Origin: Mangrovactinospora gilvigrisea
Lineage (GTDB): Bacteria; Actinomycetota; Actinomycetes; Streptomycetales; Streptomycetaceae
Assembly: GCF_001879105.1 (NCBI RefSeq)
Contig: NZ_MLCF01000052.1
Coordinates: 1-55,454 of the forward strand
DNA length: 55,454 bases
Direction: 5' to 3'
The position numbers and the translations under genes were made by a program. The notes under the pieces are model-generated. The model saw only the letters and a list, made by a program, of their open reading frames with translations. It was not told where the DNA came from and searched no databases. Shown piece after piece: positions 32,130-40,583 of the stretch. The first letter of the stretch is position 1; each line of letters opens with the position of its first letter.

Positions 32130-32363
32130 GGCTACCAAGTGCTGAAGGTGCTGGGGCGCAATCGGCGCAAGCGCGGCCAGCGGCTGAGCCTGTACGAACA
32201 CGGCCTGGTTGTTGTCGCCGCGCGGGGGCGGACGGCGGCCTACCGGTGGGATGCGGTGACCGTCAGCCGCAAGACGGTGCGCCGCGGTTTCGAGAAGTCG
32301 GCTGAGTGGGGTCCGGCGATTGCGGAGGCCGTGGCCCGCGCCGGCCGGCCGCAGTCGTGCTGA
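32130..32363 (+). pseudogene. Relic of a DUF6585-like protein C-terminus
   Basis: The frame reads GYQVLKVLGRNRRKRGQRLS, LYEHGLVVVAARGRTAAYRW, DAVTVSRKTV, then EWGPAIAEAVARAG to a stop at 32363. LYEHGLVV followed by an RWDAV/RWDEV strand and a GPAI-AV end is what I recall from actinobacterial DUF6585 proteins. The usual middle portion is missing and no start or N-terminal part precedes it, so this is a fragment. Confidence 0.4.
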
Positions 32364-32860
32364 GGCAGTAGGCGGGCGCGGTGAGGGGGCATCACCTCGC
32401 CACCGAGAGCCCGGGTGCCGGATTCCCGCCCCGCATGGAGCCTGCGCCCGAGTCCTCGCGCCCGGCGAGGATGATCGACGGCGCAGGACCCCGAGCGGCG
32501 AGCATGTCGGTACCCACCCGTCCTTCAACGACGTCGCGTTCACGGTCGTCGATCGGGCGGATGCGTTGGAGATCGACTTGCAGACGGATCGCGCCGGGGC
32601 GGCCCGCAGCGTCTCGGTACGCGCCCCAGCATGGCTGGTCGTCGTCGACCACGGGCATAGGGAGCCGCACGCCGCCGGACGCGGTGCGGATCCGACGGCG
32701 ACCGCGGCCGCGACGTGCGCGGAGCGCACTTCCGGCGCGCCGGGCGTGAGCTCCGGGGCGATGTCGTCAGAACTCTGTCATTAGCCGTAATAATTCGGAA
32801 AGACGGATTTGCCTGTTTCGGTGTCGTCGTGGGCGCCGGTGCTCCCTAGCCTGGCTGTCC
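32364..32860. other. Leader of the molybdo-oxidoreductase operon
   Basis: No intact gene. A plus-strand fragment near 32510-32650 reads as normal protein (FNDVAFTVVDRADALEIDLQ) without start or family. AT-rich DNA at 32781-32815 (CATTAGCCGTAATAATTCGG) is a likely promoter area for the operon starting at 32861. Confidence 0.35.
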
Positions 32861-34000
32861 ATGAAGGGGTTCACCTCCACGCTCCGTACCCCGAGGCTGA
32901 CCAGTCAGCTCGGGGTGTGGCTCGGGCCCATGTTCGCGATCTGCTTCGTCACGGGGTTCATCAGCCACGAGATCCAGCATCCCGCCTCCTGGTTCTTCTG
33001 GCCCGCTCACCCGGTGTGGCTCTACCGCGTGACCCAGGGCATGCACGTGGCCACTGGTCTGGCCTCGATCCCCCTGGTGCTGGCCAAGCTCTGGTCGGTC
33101 TTCCCGCGGCTGCTGCGCCTGCCGGGGGTCCGGAGGTGGGCGAACGTCCAGACCTGGGCCCAGCTGCTCGAGCGCTTGAGCGTCCTGGTCCTGGTCGTCG
33201 CGGCTATCGTTCAGCTGTCCTCCGGCGTGCTGAACATCGCCCGCTGGTACGCGGCGATGGGCTTCTTCTTCACCTCCCTGCACTACTGGACGGCATGGGT
33301 CGTGACGGGCTCGCTGCTGGTGCACATCGGCGTGAAGCTCCCGGTCGTGCGGCGCGCGCTGGCGGCGCCCGTCCGTCCGCTGCGCCGGCCGCCCGCGGGC
33401 CTGACCCGCCGCGGTCTGCTGACCACGGTGGCGGCGACGTCGGCGGTGGTCACGGCGGCGACCGTGGGCGAGACCGTCCGCCCGCTCGCGGCGGTCTCGG
33501 TGCTCGCCGACCGCGACCCGCGTGTGGGACCCCAGGGCGTGCCGGTGAACAAGTCCGCCCTCGCGGCCGGCGTCCACGCCGCGGCCACCAGCCCCGACTG
33601 GCGGCTGGCGGTGTCCGGTCCGGCCCGGACGGTGCGGCTCAGCCTCAGCGACCTCGCCGCGATGCGGCAGACCACCGCCGCGCTCCCGATCACCTGTGTC
33701 GAGGGTTGGAGCGCGGGCGCGACCTGGACCGGGGTGGCGCTGCGCGACCTGGTCCACCTGGTCGGCGGAGACGGCGCAGACCAGGTCGCGGCCATTTCCC
33801 TGCAACGGGGCAGCGCCTACGCCCGCTCGATCGTCGATCCGCCTCATGCGCGCGACCCGGAGACGCTGATCGCGCTTCGGCTGCACGGCGAGCCGCTGCA
33901 CCTCGACCACGGGTACCCCGCTCGGCTCATCGCGCCCAACCGGCCCGGCGTCCTGCAGACCAAGTGGCTCTCGCAGCTGATCGTGGGGAGCGCGGCGTGA
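32861..34000 (+). CDS. Membrane-anchored molybdopterin-dependent oxidoreductase
   Basis: ATG 32861. 379 residues in two parts. Residues 15-160 have four membrane helices with His residues placed as in cytochrome b561/b-type anchors (FVTGFISHEIQHPASW, GMHVATGLA, TSLHYWTAWVV, LLVHIGVKL). After a twin-Arg-like turn (LTRRGLLTTVAATSA) comes the sulfite-oxidase-type molybdopterin domain, with the Mo-ligating Cys279 in LPITCVEGWS, then WTGVALRDLVHLVGG and DHGYPARLIAPNRPG. Substrate is unknown. It forms a tight operon with the three genes behind it (GTGA overlap). Confidence 0.85.
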   Translation: MKGFTSTLRTPRLTSQLGVWLGPMFAICFVTGFISHEIQHPASWFFWPAHPVWLYRVTQGMHVATGLASIPLVLAKLWSVFPRLLRLPGVRRWANVQTWAQLLERLSVLVLVVAAIVQLSSGVLNIARWYAAMGFFFTSLHYWTAWVVTGSLLVHIGVKLPVVRRALAAPVRPLRRPPAGLTRRGLLTTVAATSAVVTAATVGETVRPLAAVSVLADRDPRVGPQGVPVNKSALAAGVHAAATSPDWRLAVSGPARTVRLSLSDLAAMRQTTAALPITCVEGWSAGATWTGVALRDLVHLVGGDGADQVAAISLQRGSAYARSIVDPPHARDPETLIALRLHGEPLHLDHGYPARLIAPNRPGVLQTKWLSQLIVGSAA

Positions 34001-34464
34001 CCGGCAAACCGGAGATGGGTGTCATGGCGTGGGTGCGGCGGCTGCTGGTCGGCGTGGGCCTGGCGATGATCGCTTTTGCGGTCTTCGGTGGCGGTGGCCC
34101 GAGGCTTTCCACCTCGCCCTACCTCGTGTTCGCCGCCAGGGTCGCGGTGATCGTGCTCGCGGTCCTGCTGCCGCTGACGTTCGCGCTCGGATGGCTGATC
34201 GGCAGGGCCGTCCCCGCCTTGGTGCGGCCCGTCGTCCAGGGCGCCTGCATCGCGACCGCGGTGATCGTCGGGATCGCGCTGCCGTCCGTGCTGGGGCGCG
34301 GACGCCAGCCCGACCTGCCCTCGGCGCTGCCCCGCAACTACGCCACCGGCCTGTGGACGGTGCTCGCCGTGGTGTGGGCGGCCGCGGCCCTACTGATCGT
34401 CATACGGATCCTGCGACGCCGCCGCGCCCCTGTGGGAACACCCCTGAAGGAGAAGAACCCATGA
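33997..34464 (+). CDS. Small membrane protein of the redox operon
   Basis: GTG 33997 overlaps the oxidoreductase stop. 155 residues with four hydrophobic segments (LLVGVGLAMIAFAVFGGGG, VAVIVLAVLLPLTFALGWLI, ACIATAVIVGIALPSVLG, TGLWTVLAVVWAAAALLIVI) and a basic C-terminus (RILRRRRAP). No heme-ligand pattern. Its stop overlaps the Rieske gene start. Probably an accessory membrane subunit; family not recognised. Confidence 0.7.
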   Translation: MTGKPEMGVMAWVRRLLVGVGLAMIAFAVFGGGGPRLSTSPYLVFAARVAVIVLAVLLPLTFALGWLIGRAVPALVRPVVQGACIATAVIVGIALPSVLGRGRQPDLPSALPRNYATGLWTVLAVVWAAAALLIVIRILRRRRAPVGTPLKEKNP

Positions 34465-34811
34465 GTGACCAGCAGCCCGTCGACGTCTGCGCCGCCGAGG
34501 AGATCGAGGACGGCGGGATGCGCACCGTCCCGGCGCGGGAGACCGGTTGGTCCGATGCGATCACGATCTTCCGCGACGGCGACGCCTATTACGCCCTCGA
34601 CGACACGTGCCCGCACGAAAAGGCCTCGCTCGGCGAGGGCTGGCTGGAGAACGGCGAGATCGAGTGCCCCGTGCACCAGAGCCGGTTCAGCGTCGCGACG
34701 GGGGCGGTGGCCTGCCCCCCGGCGTTGCGCAACGCCCGGGCCCACCGGGTGGAGGTCCTGGGCGGCCGGGTGGTGCTCAGCCCGGGCCGGCTCCCGGGTG
34801 ATGTCGGATGA
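34461..34811 (+). CDS. Rieske-type [2Fe-2S] ferredoxin
   Basis: ATG 34461 in an ATGA overlap. The 116-residue protein is a stand-alone Rieske ferredoxin of the non-heme-dioxygenase type. Cluster ligands are Cys50 and His52 (DTCPHEKASLGEG) and Cys69 and His72 (ECPVHQSRF). It should pass electrons between the ferredoxin reductase encoded next and an acceptor, here perhaps the membrane molybdo-protein. No oxygenase gene is present. It overlaps the next gene by four bases. Confidence 0.9.
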   Translation: MSDQQPVDVCAAEEIEDGGMRTVPARETGWSDAITIFRDGDAYYALDDTCPHEKASLGEGWLENGEIECPVHQSRFSVATGAVACPPALRNARAHRVEVLGGRVVLSPGRLPGDVG

Positions 34812-36037
34812 ACGGCGTCGACACCCCGCCAGGCCGTCCCCGATTGCCCGGGCATGTCCTGGTAGTCGGAGCCGGGCTGGCGGCGGTGACGTTGTGCGGA
34901 GCCCTGCGCGAGGGTGGGTTCCCAGGCCGGCTCACGATCGTCGGCGACGAACCCCGCCTGCCGTATGACCGGCCGCCGCTGAGCAAGCAGTACCTCGCCG
35001 GCGAGCGCGAGCTCGCCGACATCGCGCTGCAACTGCCCGACTGGTATCACACCCACGCGATCGACCTGCGGCTGGGGACCCCCGTTGTCATGCTCGATCC
35101 CGCCGCCGGCCGTGTGGAACTCGCCGACGGCAAGGCCCTGGCCGCGGACGCGATCGTGCTCGCGACCGGCGGACGGGCGCGGCGGCTGACGGTGCCGGGG
35201 TGCGAGTCGGCTCGGGCTTTGCGCACCCGTGCCGACGCCCAGGTGCTGCGCGACGCCCTGGCACCGGGTGCCCATGTCCTGGTCGTGGGCGCGGGCCTGA
35301 TCGGCGCGGAGGTGGCGGCAACCGCGAGCGGCCGCGGATGCCACGTGGTCCTGGTCGATCCGAACGCGCTACCGCTGCAGCAGGCGATCGGCCCGCCTGC
35401 CGCCCGCGCGCTGCACGCCCAACACGCCGCCCATGGCGTGCACGTCGTCTGCGGCAGTGTCGTGGCCGTTGAGTCCGGCCGGGCGGTGCTGACGACGGGC
35501 GAGCACGTGCCGGCGGATGTGATCGTGGCGGGCATCGGCATCACGGTGAACACCGAACTCGCGCAGGCCGCCGGGCTCGAGGTCGACAACGGCGTTCTGG
35601 TCGACGCCGGCATGCGCACCAGCGCCGCGAACGTGTACGCCATCGGCGACGTTGCCCGGATCGCCTCCGCACCGCACAGATCCGAGCACTGGGACAACGC
35701 GCGCCGCACCGCGCAGGCCGCGGCGCGTTCCCTCCTCGGACTCCCACCGCAGAATCCGCCCGCCCCGTGGTTTTGGACCGACCGGTACGGCACCCACTTC
35801 GAGATGGCCGGGCACTACCACCCGCGGGCGCGGCCAGTGCAGCGCGGTGACATCGAGACCGGGCAGGGCACCGTGTTCTACCTTCGGGGCTCGCGCTGCG
35901 TCGGCGCCGTCTCCTTGGACCGCCCGCTCGACGTCCGCGCCGCACAGCGCCTGATCGACCGGAACGTCGACGTCGAGGCCGCCCAGCTGGCCGACGAGGA
36001 CGTGGACCTGCGCAAGTTGCTGAAGCCGCGCGCGTGA
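34808..36037 (+). CDS. Ferredoxin reductase (FAD/NAD(P)H-dependent)
   Basis: ATG 34808 overlaps the Rieske gene stop. 409 residues with FAD-binding VLVVGAGLAAVTLCGALREG, the family motif LPYDRPPLSKQYLAG, NAD(P)-binding VLVVGAGLIGAEVAATASGR, VYAIGDVARI, and the C-terminal reductase domain with HWDNARRTAQAAA and RYGTHFEMAGHY. This is the BphA4/rubredoxin-reductase-like class that reduces Rieske ferredoxins. It completes a NAD(P)H to Rieske to membrane enzyme chain in one operon. Confidence 0.92.
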   Translation: MNGVDTPPGRPRLPGHVLVVGAGLAAVTLCGALREGGFPGRLTIVGDEPRLPYDRPPLSKQYLAGERELADIALQLPDWYHTHAIDLRLGTPVVMLDPAAGRVELADGKALAADAIVLATGGRARRLTVPGCESARALRTRADAQVLRDALAPGAHVLVVGAGLIGAEVAATASGRGCHVVLVDPNALPLQQAIGPPAARALHAQHAAHGVHVVCGSVVAVESGRAVLTTGEHVPADVIVAGIGITVNTELAQAAGLEVDNGVLVDAGMRTSAANVYAIGDVARIASAPHRSEHWDNARRTAQAAARSLLGLPPQNPPAPWFWTDRYGTHFEMAGHYHPRARPVQRGDIETGQGTVFYLRGSRCVGAVSLDRPLDVRAAQRLIDRNVDVEAAQLADEDVDLRKLLKPRA

Positions 36038-36729
36038 GCCGGACGAGGAATGCCATCGCTCGATGCACCGCGGCCCTCGGCCTCTCAGCACGCCGGCAGA
36101 AGACTCTCGCTTCAGTGGAGGCCGCATGGCCAACAACGCGCACCTCGTGACGGACATCAGCCCGAACATCCGCGGTCGCGTCCCCAACCAGGCGGGCTGC
36201 CGCAAGCGCATGCGGCGCGCGATCGACATCGCGCGCACCCCCGTCGGGTAATCGACGTGCGCGTCGCCCTTTGCGCCGGGCACCCCGAGACCAGCGACCG
36301 CGACCAGGCATGCCGGGCCGTCCCGGACGCGCTCGGCACGGCCGGCGGAGACGCGATCGCGGGGATCCACCAAGGCATCGCCCTGCTCCCGGGCGAAGTC
36401 GTGGTAGCCAGCATGCCGGTAGGCGCCTTCGCCGGCCGCGCTCGAGCGCGCCGCCCGCCTCCTCTTCGGCCGCCTCGGCAGGGCTCCATGTCCTCGGATG
36501 CCGATTCCCGATGTGGGAGAGGGAGACGCGGCTCGGAGTCGGGCCGACACGGAAGGCGGCGGGTTGCCACTGTCGCGGCGGCGGCCGACACCGCGCGGTC
36601 GGCGATGTCCGTGACCCGGGAGCGGAGCACCGGTGCGGGGCCTTGGGACGGCCGACGCGCTGGTCCGACCCCGCGCATCGGCCGGATGGACTCTGCTCGC
36701 AATCGGTGTCCGAGCCCTGCGGTGGCGTG
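36038..36729. other. Gap with uncertain coding fragments
   Basis: An ORF at 36126-36251 (41 residues, from ATG after GGAGG: ANNAHLVTDISPNIRGR) has a good ribosome site but no family. In the next frame, 36255-36450 reads DVRVALCAGHPETSDRDQAC and GIHQGIALLPGEVVVASMPV, so the two may be one gene broken by a frameshift near 36250. Beyond 36450 nothing is supportable. Confidence 0.35.
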
Positions 36730-36960
36730 GTGACCGCCAGCCGGTGCCGGGGGTGTCCGGCCGGGCTGGCTCGCCGACGTGCCGCAGCCGCACGCGCGCG
36801 CGCCGTGGCGGCGGCCGACCGTCTGGAGCGGCTCGGGAGCGGCTGCGGGCCGCGGTTGCGTGCGATGCTTGCCGCGGCGGTCGACTGCCACCTGGACAGC
36901 GCGGCCCTGCAGGAGTCGGCCGCCGCGCATCTGCCCGCATGTGTCAGTGATCGACTCTGA
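36730..36960 (+). CDS. Small helical protein, paralogue of the 47003 gene
   Basis: GTG 36730, 76 residues. It aligns with the protein at 47003-47224: ARRRAAAARARAVAAADRLE, RLGSGCGP, LRAMLAAAVDCHLDSAALQE, SAAAHL. The conserved core is RLERLG, then A-A-V-C/D-CHLDSAA-QES and a final HL. A DNA match of this kind in two gene-poor places, with the protein better conserved than the surroundings, supports coding. No family recognised; function unknown. Confidence 0.55.
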   Translation: MTASRCRGCPAGLARRRAAAARARAVAAADRLERLGSGCGPRLRAMLAAAVDCHLDSAALQESAAAHLPACVSDRL

Positions 36961-37043
36961 CACGTGAATAGCTGAAGCTCGGGTCTTTCCGGCCAGGATG
37001 TGGGACCGATCGGCATAGCCCGTGGGCTCCGTCCTTGCCTGGA

Positions 37044-37232
37044 CGACCCGGTGGCGTCCATGGGGGCGAGGGAGACGCGGTAGCCGAGCTCGTTCAGCCG
37101 GGAAACCGCTCGCCATCCCGCCCGTTCGGGATCCCGCTGGACGAAGTAGCTGCCGCCGAGCTCGTGGTATGGCACCCGGTCACTGAGCATCTGCACGATC
37201 GCGGTGATGATCGAGTGCTCGACCGCTAGCTA
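37044..37232 (-). pseudogene. C-terminal relic of an IS110-type transposase
   Basis: On the minus strand the frame reads AVEHSIITAIVQMLSDRVPY, HELGGSYFVQRDPERAGWRA, VSRLNELGYRVSLAPMDA. A YHELG/YxDLG-YF-RRDPER-LxxLGY-V-L pattern is, as I recall, the C-terminal tail of one group of IS110-family transposases, different from the intact one at 25222. Nothing upstream continues it, so only the tail remains. Confidence 0.5.
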
Positions 37233-37289
37233 AATTGGCCGGACTTGCCGTCGTCGTGGACCTGGACGTCCGGCCGGGACAGTAGCGTC

Positions 37290-37832
37290 ATGGGCTTCGA
37301 GGCGCCCCGCGTGCGGCTGGTGATGGCGGACTCCTTCGGCGCGCCGGTTCGCCGGTCGACCGGTGCGGCCTACGCGGCCTGTGCGTGGGGCCTGGTCTTC
37401 GCGCTGGTCAGCTTCTACCGGGGCAGCGGAGGCCGGACGGGGCTGGACACCATCGGCGGTGCGATCGAGCGGCGGGCGCTGGCCGGGGATGCGGCGATCT
37501 ACGCCGCGGTGTGGATCACCGGTGTGCTGAAACTGCTCGGCGCGGGCCTGGCGCTGGCGCTGGTGCGGCCGTGGGGGCGTCGGATGCCGCGGTGGTCGGT
37601 GCTGGTGCCGGCCTGGATCGCGGCGGTGGGCCTGACCCTGTACGGGGGCCTGCTGGAGGTGACCAATCTTCTTGCGGCCACGCATGCGGTCACCCCGGCA
37701 CAGCCGGTCGAGTGGAAGCCCCTGTGGTGGCACCTGTATCTCTGGGATCTGTCGTTCCTGGTCTGGGGGCTGCTCTTCGCCGTCGCGCTGAGGAGGTACC
37801 TGCGGACGAACGGCGCCCTGCGGCGAGGGTGA
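37290..37832 (+). CDS. DUF3995-type membrane protein
   Basis: ATG 37290 (ATG 37323 is also possible). 180 residues, four membrane helices: YAACAWGLVFALVSFYRGSG, YAAVWITGVLKLLGAGLALA, VLVPAWIAAVGLTLYGGLLE, WHLYLWDLSFLVWGLLFAVA. The AACAWGL-FA-SFYW-like opening, a GD-AIYAAVWITGVLK loop and the final LWDL-FL-WGLLF are typical of the DUF3995 family of small actinobacterial membrane proteins. Function unknown. Confidence 0.72.
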   Translation: MGFEAPRVRLVMADSFGAPVRRSTGAAYAACAWGLVFALVSFYRGSGGRTGLDTIGGAIERRALAGDAAIYAAVWITGVLKLLGAGLALALVRPWGRRMPRWSVLVPAWIAAVGLTLYGGLLEVTNLLAATHAVTPAQPVEWKPLWWHLYLWDLSFLVWGLLFAVALRRYLRTNGALRRG

Positions 37833-37942
37833 CGGGCGCAAGGCCCCGGGCGACCGAGCCGGGGTGTGCCGAGGGCGGTGCGGACCGCGCCGAACCGGGG
37901 CGGACAGCGTCGGGGTGCCATTGTGCGGCGGCCAGGCGACCG

Positions 37943-38231
37943 CTAGCCGGAGCGGGGACCGGGACGGGGGTTGGCGGTGAGCATGGCATTGCCCAGGGCG
38001 CTGACGCTGTGCTGGACCTGTCGGCCCCGGCGGCTCGTGGTGATCAGCTCTCCGTGGCGCAGGGCCGTCGCGAGCGCTGAGGCCGAAGGCGGGGTGATGC
38101 CCAGGGCCTCGGCGAGTCAGGTAGGTGGTGGAGTTGTCGTAGACGTGCCGGGTTCCCTCGGGGGCGTCGAACGGCAGCCGCAGGAAGCCCTTCACCAGGT
38201 CGTCGGGCTCCAGTGACGCTGCCGTTCCCAT
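37943..38231 (-). pseudogene. Fused relics: serine hydrolase fragment plus HTH-regulator fragment
   Basis: Reading the minus strand from 38231, LEPDDLVKGFLRLPFDAPEG then TRHVYDNSTTYL is a fragment of a class C beta-lactamase-like serine hydrolase (the YNNATT-like segment). Directly afterwards, in another frame, LAEALGITPPSALALATALR, HGELITTSRRGRQVQHSVSA and LGNAMLTANPRP end at a stop at 37943-37945; this looks like the C-terminal half of an ArsR/MarR-type winged-helix regulator. Both are truncated, so a deletion joined two dead genes. Confidence 0.55.
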
Positions 38232-38295
38232 CGATGGTGATCAACTCGCAAGGGTGAGCGGGGCCAGGTGTCGCCGTTGGGGGTTGCCGCGAGCA

Positions 38296-38318
38296 GTCGT
38301 AACAACTATGGTTGCGAC
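38296..38318. promoter_or_regulatory. Operator-like dyad abutting the Rrf2-type start
   Basis: GTCGTAAC (38296-38303) and GTTGCGAC (38311-38318) form a near-perfect inverted repeat ending at the ATG. Read on the minus strand, its core AACCATAGTTGTTACG matches AACCAAAGTTATTACG at 38801-38816 upstream of the SDR gene. Probably the autoregulatory site of the Rrf2 protein. Confidence 0.6.
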
Positions 38319-38750
38319 ATGGGAGCCAACAGCAGGCTGACGGTCGCCGCGCACGCGCTGACCTGGATCGGGCTCTACCAGCGCCGCGGCCACGAGGTCG
38401 CCACCTCGGAGCAGATCGCCACCAGCGTCAACACCAACCCCGTGGTCATCCGCCGCCTGCTGGCACAACTGCGCAAGGCCGGCCTCGCCGACTCCCGGCG
38501 CGGCGCCGGCGCCGGATGGACCCTGACGCGCGAGTTGTCGGCGATCACCCTGCTCGACGTCCACCAGGCCGTCGAGCCGGGTCCGCTCTTCGCCCTCCAC
38601 CCGGCCGAGCCGGACCCGGAGTGCGTCGTCGGACACGGCATCGGCCCGGCGCTGTCGGCAGTGTACGACGGCGTCGAGGCAGCCCTGCGCACAGAGTTGG
38701 CGCGCACCACACTGGAGGACGTGCTGCGCGACATCCTCGCGGCCGCATAG
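38319..38750 (+). CDS. Rrf2-family transcriptional regulator
   Basis: ATG 38319. 143 residues of Rrf2 type: LTVAAHALTWIGLYQRRGHE, VATSEQIATSVNTNPVVIRR (recognition helix), LLAQLRKAGLADSRRGAGAG, WTLTRELSAITLLDVHQAVE. The three Cys of Fe-S Rrf2 proteins are absent (only one Cys, ECVVGHG), as in the YwnA-like subgroup that responds to redox or electrophilic compounds. It is followed in the same direction by an SDR gene with a matching operator-like site. Confidence 0.87.
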   Translation: MGANSRLTVAAHALTWIGLYQRRGHEVATSEQIATSVNTNPVVIRRLLAQLRKAGLADSRRGAGAGWTLTRELSAITLLDVHQAVEPGPLFALHPAEPDPECVVGHGIGPALSAVYDGVEAALRTELARTTLEDVLRDILAAA

Positions 38751-38795
38751 CCCAAGATCCGCCCGAGCGCCGGACGGGCCTGTCGCACACCCACA

Positions 38796-38818
38796 AATGT
38801 AACCAAAGTTATTACGTC
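38796..38818. promoter_or_regulatory. Operator-like site upstream of the SDR gene
   Basis: AACCAAAGTTATTACG (38801-38816), about 16 bases before the SDR start, matches the reverse complement of the dyad in front of the Rrf2 gene at 16 of 20 core positions. Its AT-richness also suits a -10 region. Confidence 0.55.
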
Positions 38819-38832
38819 AAGGAGTGATTTCC

Positions 38833-39588
38833 ATGGGACAGCTGCAGAACAAGACCGCCCTGGTCACCGGCGCATCCACCGGCATCGGCCTGGCCATCGC
38901 CCGCCGGTTCGCCGCCGAGGGGGCAACCGTCTACCTCACCGGACGCCGCAAGGCCGAACTGGACGCCGCCGTCCAGCAGATCGGCGACCGGGCCATCGCG
39001 GTGCCCAGCGACGTCTCACGCACCGACGATCTCGACCGCCTCTTCGAGGGGATCGCCGCACGCAGCGGCCGCCTCGACATCGTCGTCGCCAACGCCGGCG
39101 TGGGCGGCTACGAACCGCTCGGCCTGATCACCGAGGAGGACTACGAGCGCACCACCGCGGTCAACCTCAAGGGCACGATCTTCACCGTCCAGAAGGCCCT
39201 GCCGTTGCTGGACGCAGGGGCCTCGGTGATCCTGCTGTCCTCCAGTGCCGCGCTGCGTGCGACCCCGGGCCTCGGCGTCTACGCCGCCACCAAGGCCGCC
39301 ATCCGCAGCCTCGCCCGCACCTGGGCGGGCGAGCTGGCCGACCATGGGATCCGCGTCAACGCCCTGACGCCGGGTCCGGTCGCCACGCCGGGCGCCGACG
39401 AACTGCGCGCCGCCCTCCCGGGCGGCGACCGCGACGCGCAAGGCGCCGCCCCCGCCACGCCGACACCGCTGGGGCGCGTCGGCCGCGCCGACGAGGTCGC
39501 CGCCGCCGCCCTGTTCCTGGCCGGAGATGCCAGCTCCTTCACCACCGGCGCCGAACTGCCCGTCGACGGCGGCGCCACCCAGCTCTGA
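38833..39588 (+). CDS. Short-chain dehydrogenase/reductase (SDR), Rrf2-linked
   Basis: ATG 38833 has AAGGAG eight bases upstream; the earlier GTG 38824 does not. 251 residues, classical SDR: ALVTGASTGIGLAIARRFAA (NAD(P) loop), DIVVANAGVGGYE (NAG), Ser of ILLSSSAALRA, YAATKAAIRSLA (catalytic Tyr and Lys), INALTPGPVATP-like stretch (VNALTPGPVATPGADELR) and the typical end FTTGAELPVDGGATQL. Arg-containing GRRKAELD after the second strand suggests NADPH. Likely a redox or carbonyl detoxification enzyme induced through the Rrf2 regulator. Confidence 0.9.
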   Translation: MGQLQNKTALVTGASTGIGLAIARRFAAEGATVYLTGRRKAELDAAVQQIGDRAIAVPSDVSRTDDLDRLFEGIAARSGRLDIVVANAGVGGYEPLGLITEEDYERTTAVNLKGTIFTVQKALPLLDAGASVILLSSSAALRATPGLGVYAATKAAIRSLARTWAGELADHGIRVNALTPGPVATPGADELRAALPGGDRDAQGAAPATPTPLGRVGRADEVAAAALFLAGDASSFTTGAELPVDGGATQL

Positions 39589-39728
39589 GCCTCGATCAGC
39601 GCGATGGCGGTCGCCTTCGGCACGACCTGAGGCCCCGTCACCAACCTCATGTCAGCGCTTGGCGTTCTCGACGCGCCCCCGGCCACACACGGAACGCCTC
39701 GTGCCCCACGGCGCCGCTCCGGCCGCCG

Positions 39729-40583
39729 CTACCGGCTGGCGGCGGTCGCCGGGTCGTCGGGCCCGGCGTGGCGCCCGGGATCGAGCAACGCCAGGCGGAC
39801 GGCGTCATCACTGCCCGGTTCGGGAGTACCGACCAACAGGTACTGGCCAGGGGCGGCAACGACTTCAAAGGTCTGGTAGGTGAGAGTGAAGACGCCCGCC
39901 CGCGGATGATGGAAGGTCTTGGTGCGACCGGCGAGGCGCCCGACGTCCTGACGGCTCCACAGCCGCGCGAACTCCGCACTGTCCCGGCGCAGTCCATCGA
40001 TCAGGGCCCGCATCCGCGGATCGTGCCGCGCATGCCCGTGGGCCAGCCGCAATGCGGCGACGGTGTCGCGAGCCACCTCGTCCCACTCGGCAAACAGCTC
40101 CCGGGCCGCCGGATCGCAAAAGAGCGAGCGGACCATCCCCCGCCGGTCGGCGAGCGGCGACAACAAAGCTTCGGCCAGGGCGTTGCAGGCCAGGACGTCC
40201 AGCCGCCGATTGACCACGTAGGCGACGGCCGCCGGGAAGGTCTCCATCAGCCGCAGCAGCGCGGGGGCGACCCGCTCACCGTCGCCACCGGCCCCATCGG
40301 CGGTGTGCGGGACGAGCCCCGCCAGCCGGTAGGCGTGCCAGCAGGCGTCGTCGTCCAGGTGAAGCGCCCGCGCCAGGGCATCGATCACCTGGCCGGAGGG
40401 ATGGCGCTCCCGTCCCTGTTCCAGCCGGGTGTAGTAGTCGGCGCTCACCCCGGCCAGGACGGCAACCTCCTCCCGCCGCAGTCCGCTGACGCGCCGGCCG
40501 CGGGAACGGGGCAACCCAACATCCCCCGGGCCGATCCGGGAGCGCCGAGCCAGCAGGAATTCTCCCAGGTCATTGGCTCCCAT
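39729..40583 (-). CDS. XRE regulator with MmyB-like ligand-binding domain
   Basis: ATG 40583, 284 residues. The N-terminal HTH is of the common actinobacterial type (LGEFLLARRSRIGPGDVGLP, VSGLRREEVAVLAGVSADYY, TRLEQGRERHPSGQVIDALA) followed by a MmyB-like PAS-type domain (AYVVNRRLDVLACNALAEAL, SLFCDPAARELFAEWDEVAR, HHPRAGVFTLTYQTFEVVAA, GQYLLVGTPEPGS). Such regulators bind fatty-acid-like ligands in one known structure and usually sit divergent from an SDR, as here (40723). Confidence 0.88.
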   Translation of the reverse strand: MGANDLGEFLLARRSRIGPGDVGLPRSRGRRVSGLRREEVAVLAGVSADYYTRLEQGRERHPSGQVIDALARALHLDDDACWHAYRLAGLVPHTADGAGGDGERVAPALLRLMETFPAAVAYVVNRRLDVLACNALAEALLSPLADRRGMVRSLFCDPAARELFAEWDEVARDTVAALRLAHGHARHDPRMRALIDGLRRDSAEFARLWSRQDVGRLAGRTKTFHHPRAGVFTLTYQTFEVVAAPGQYLLVGTPEPGSDDAVRLALLDPGRHAGPDDPATAASR

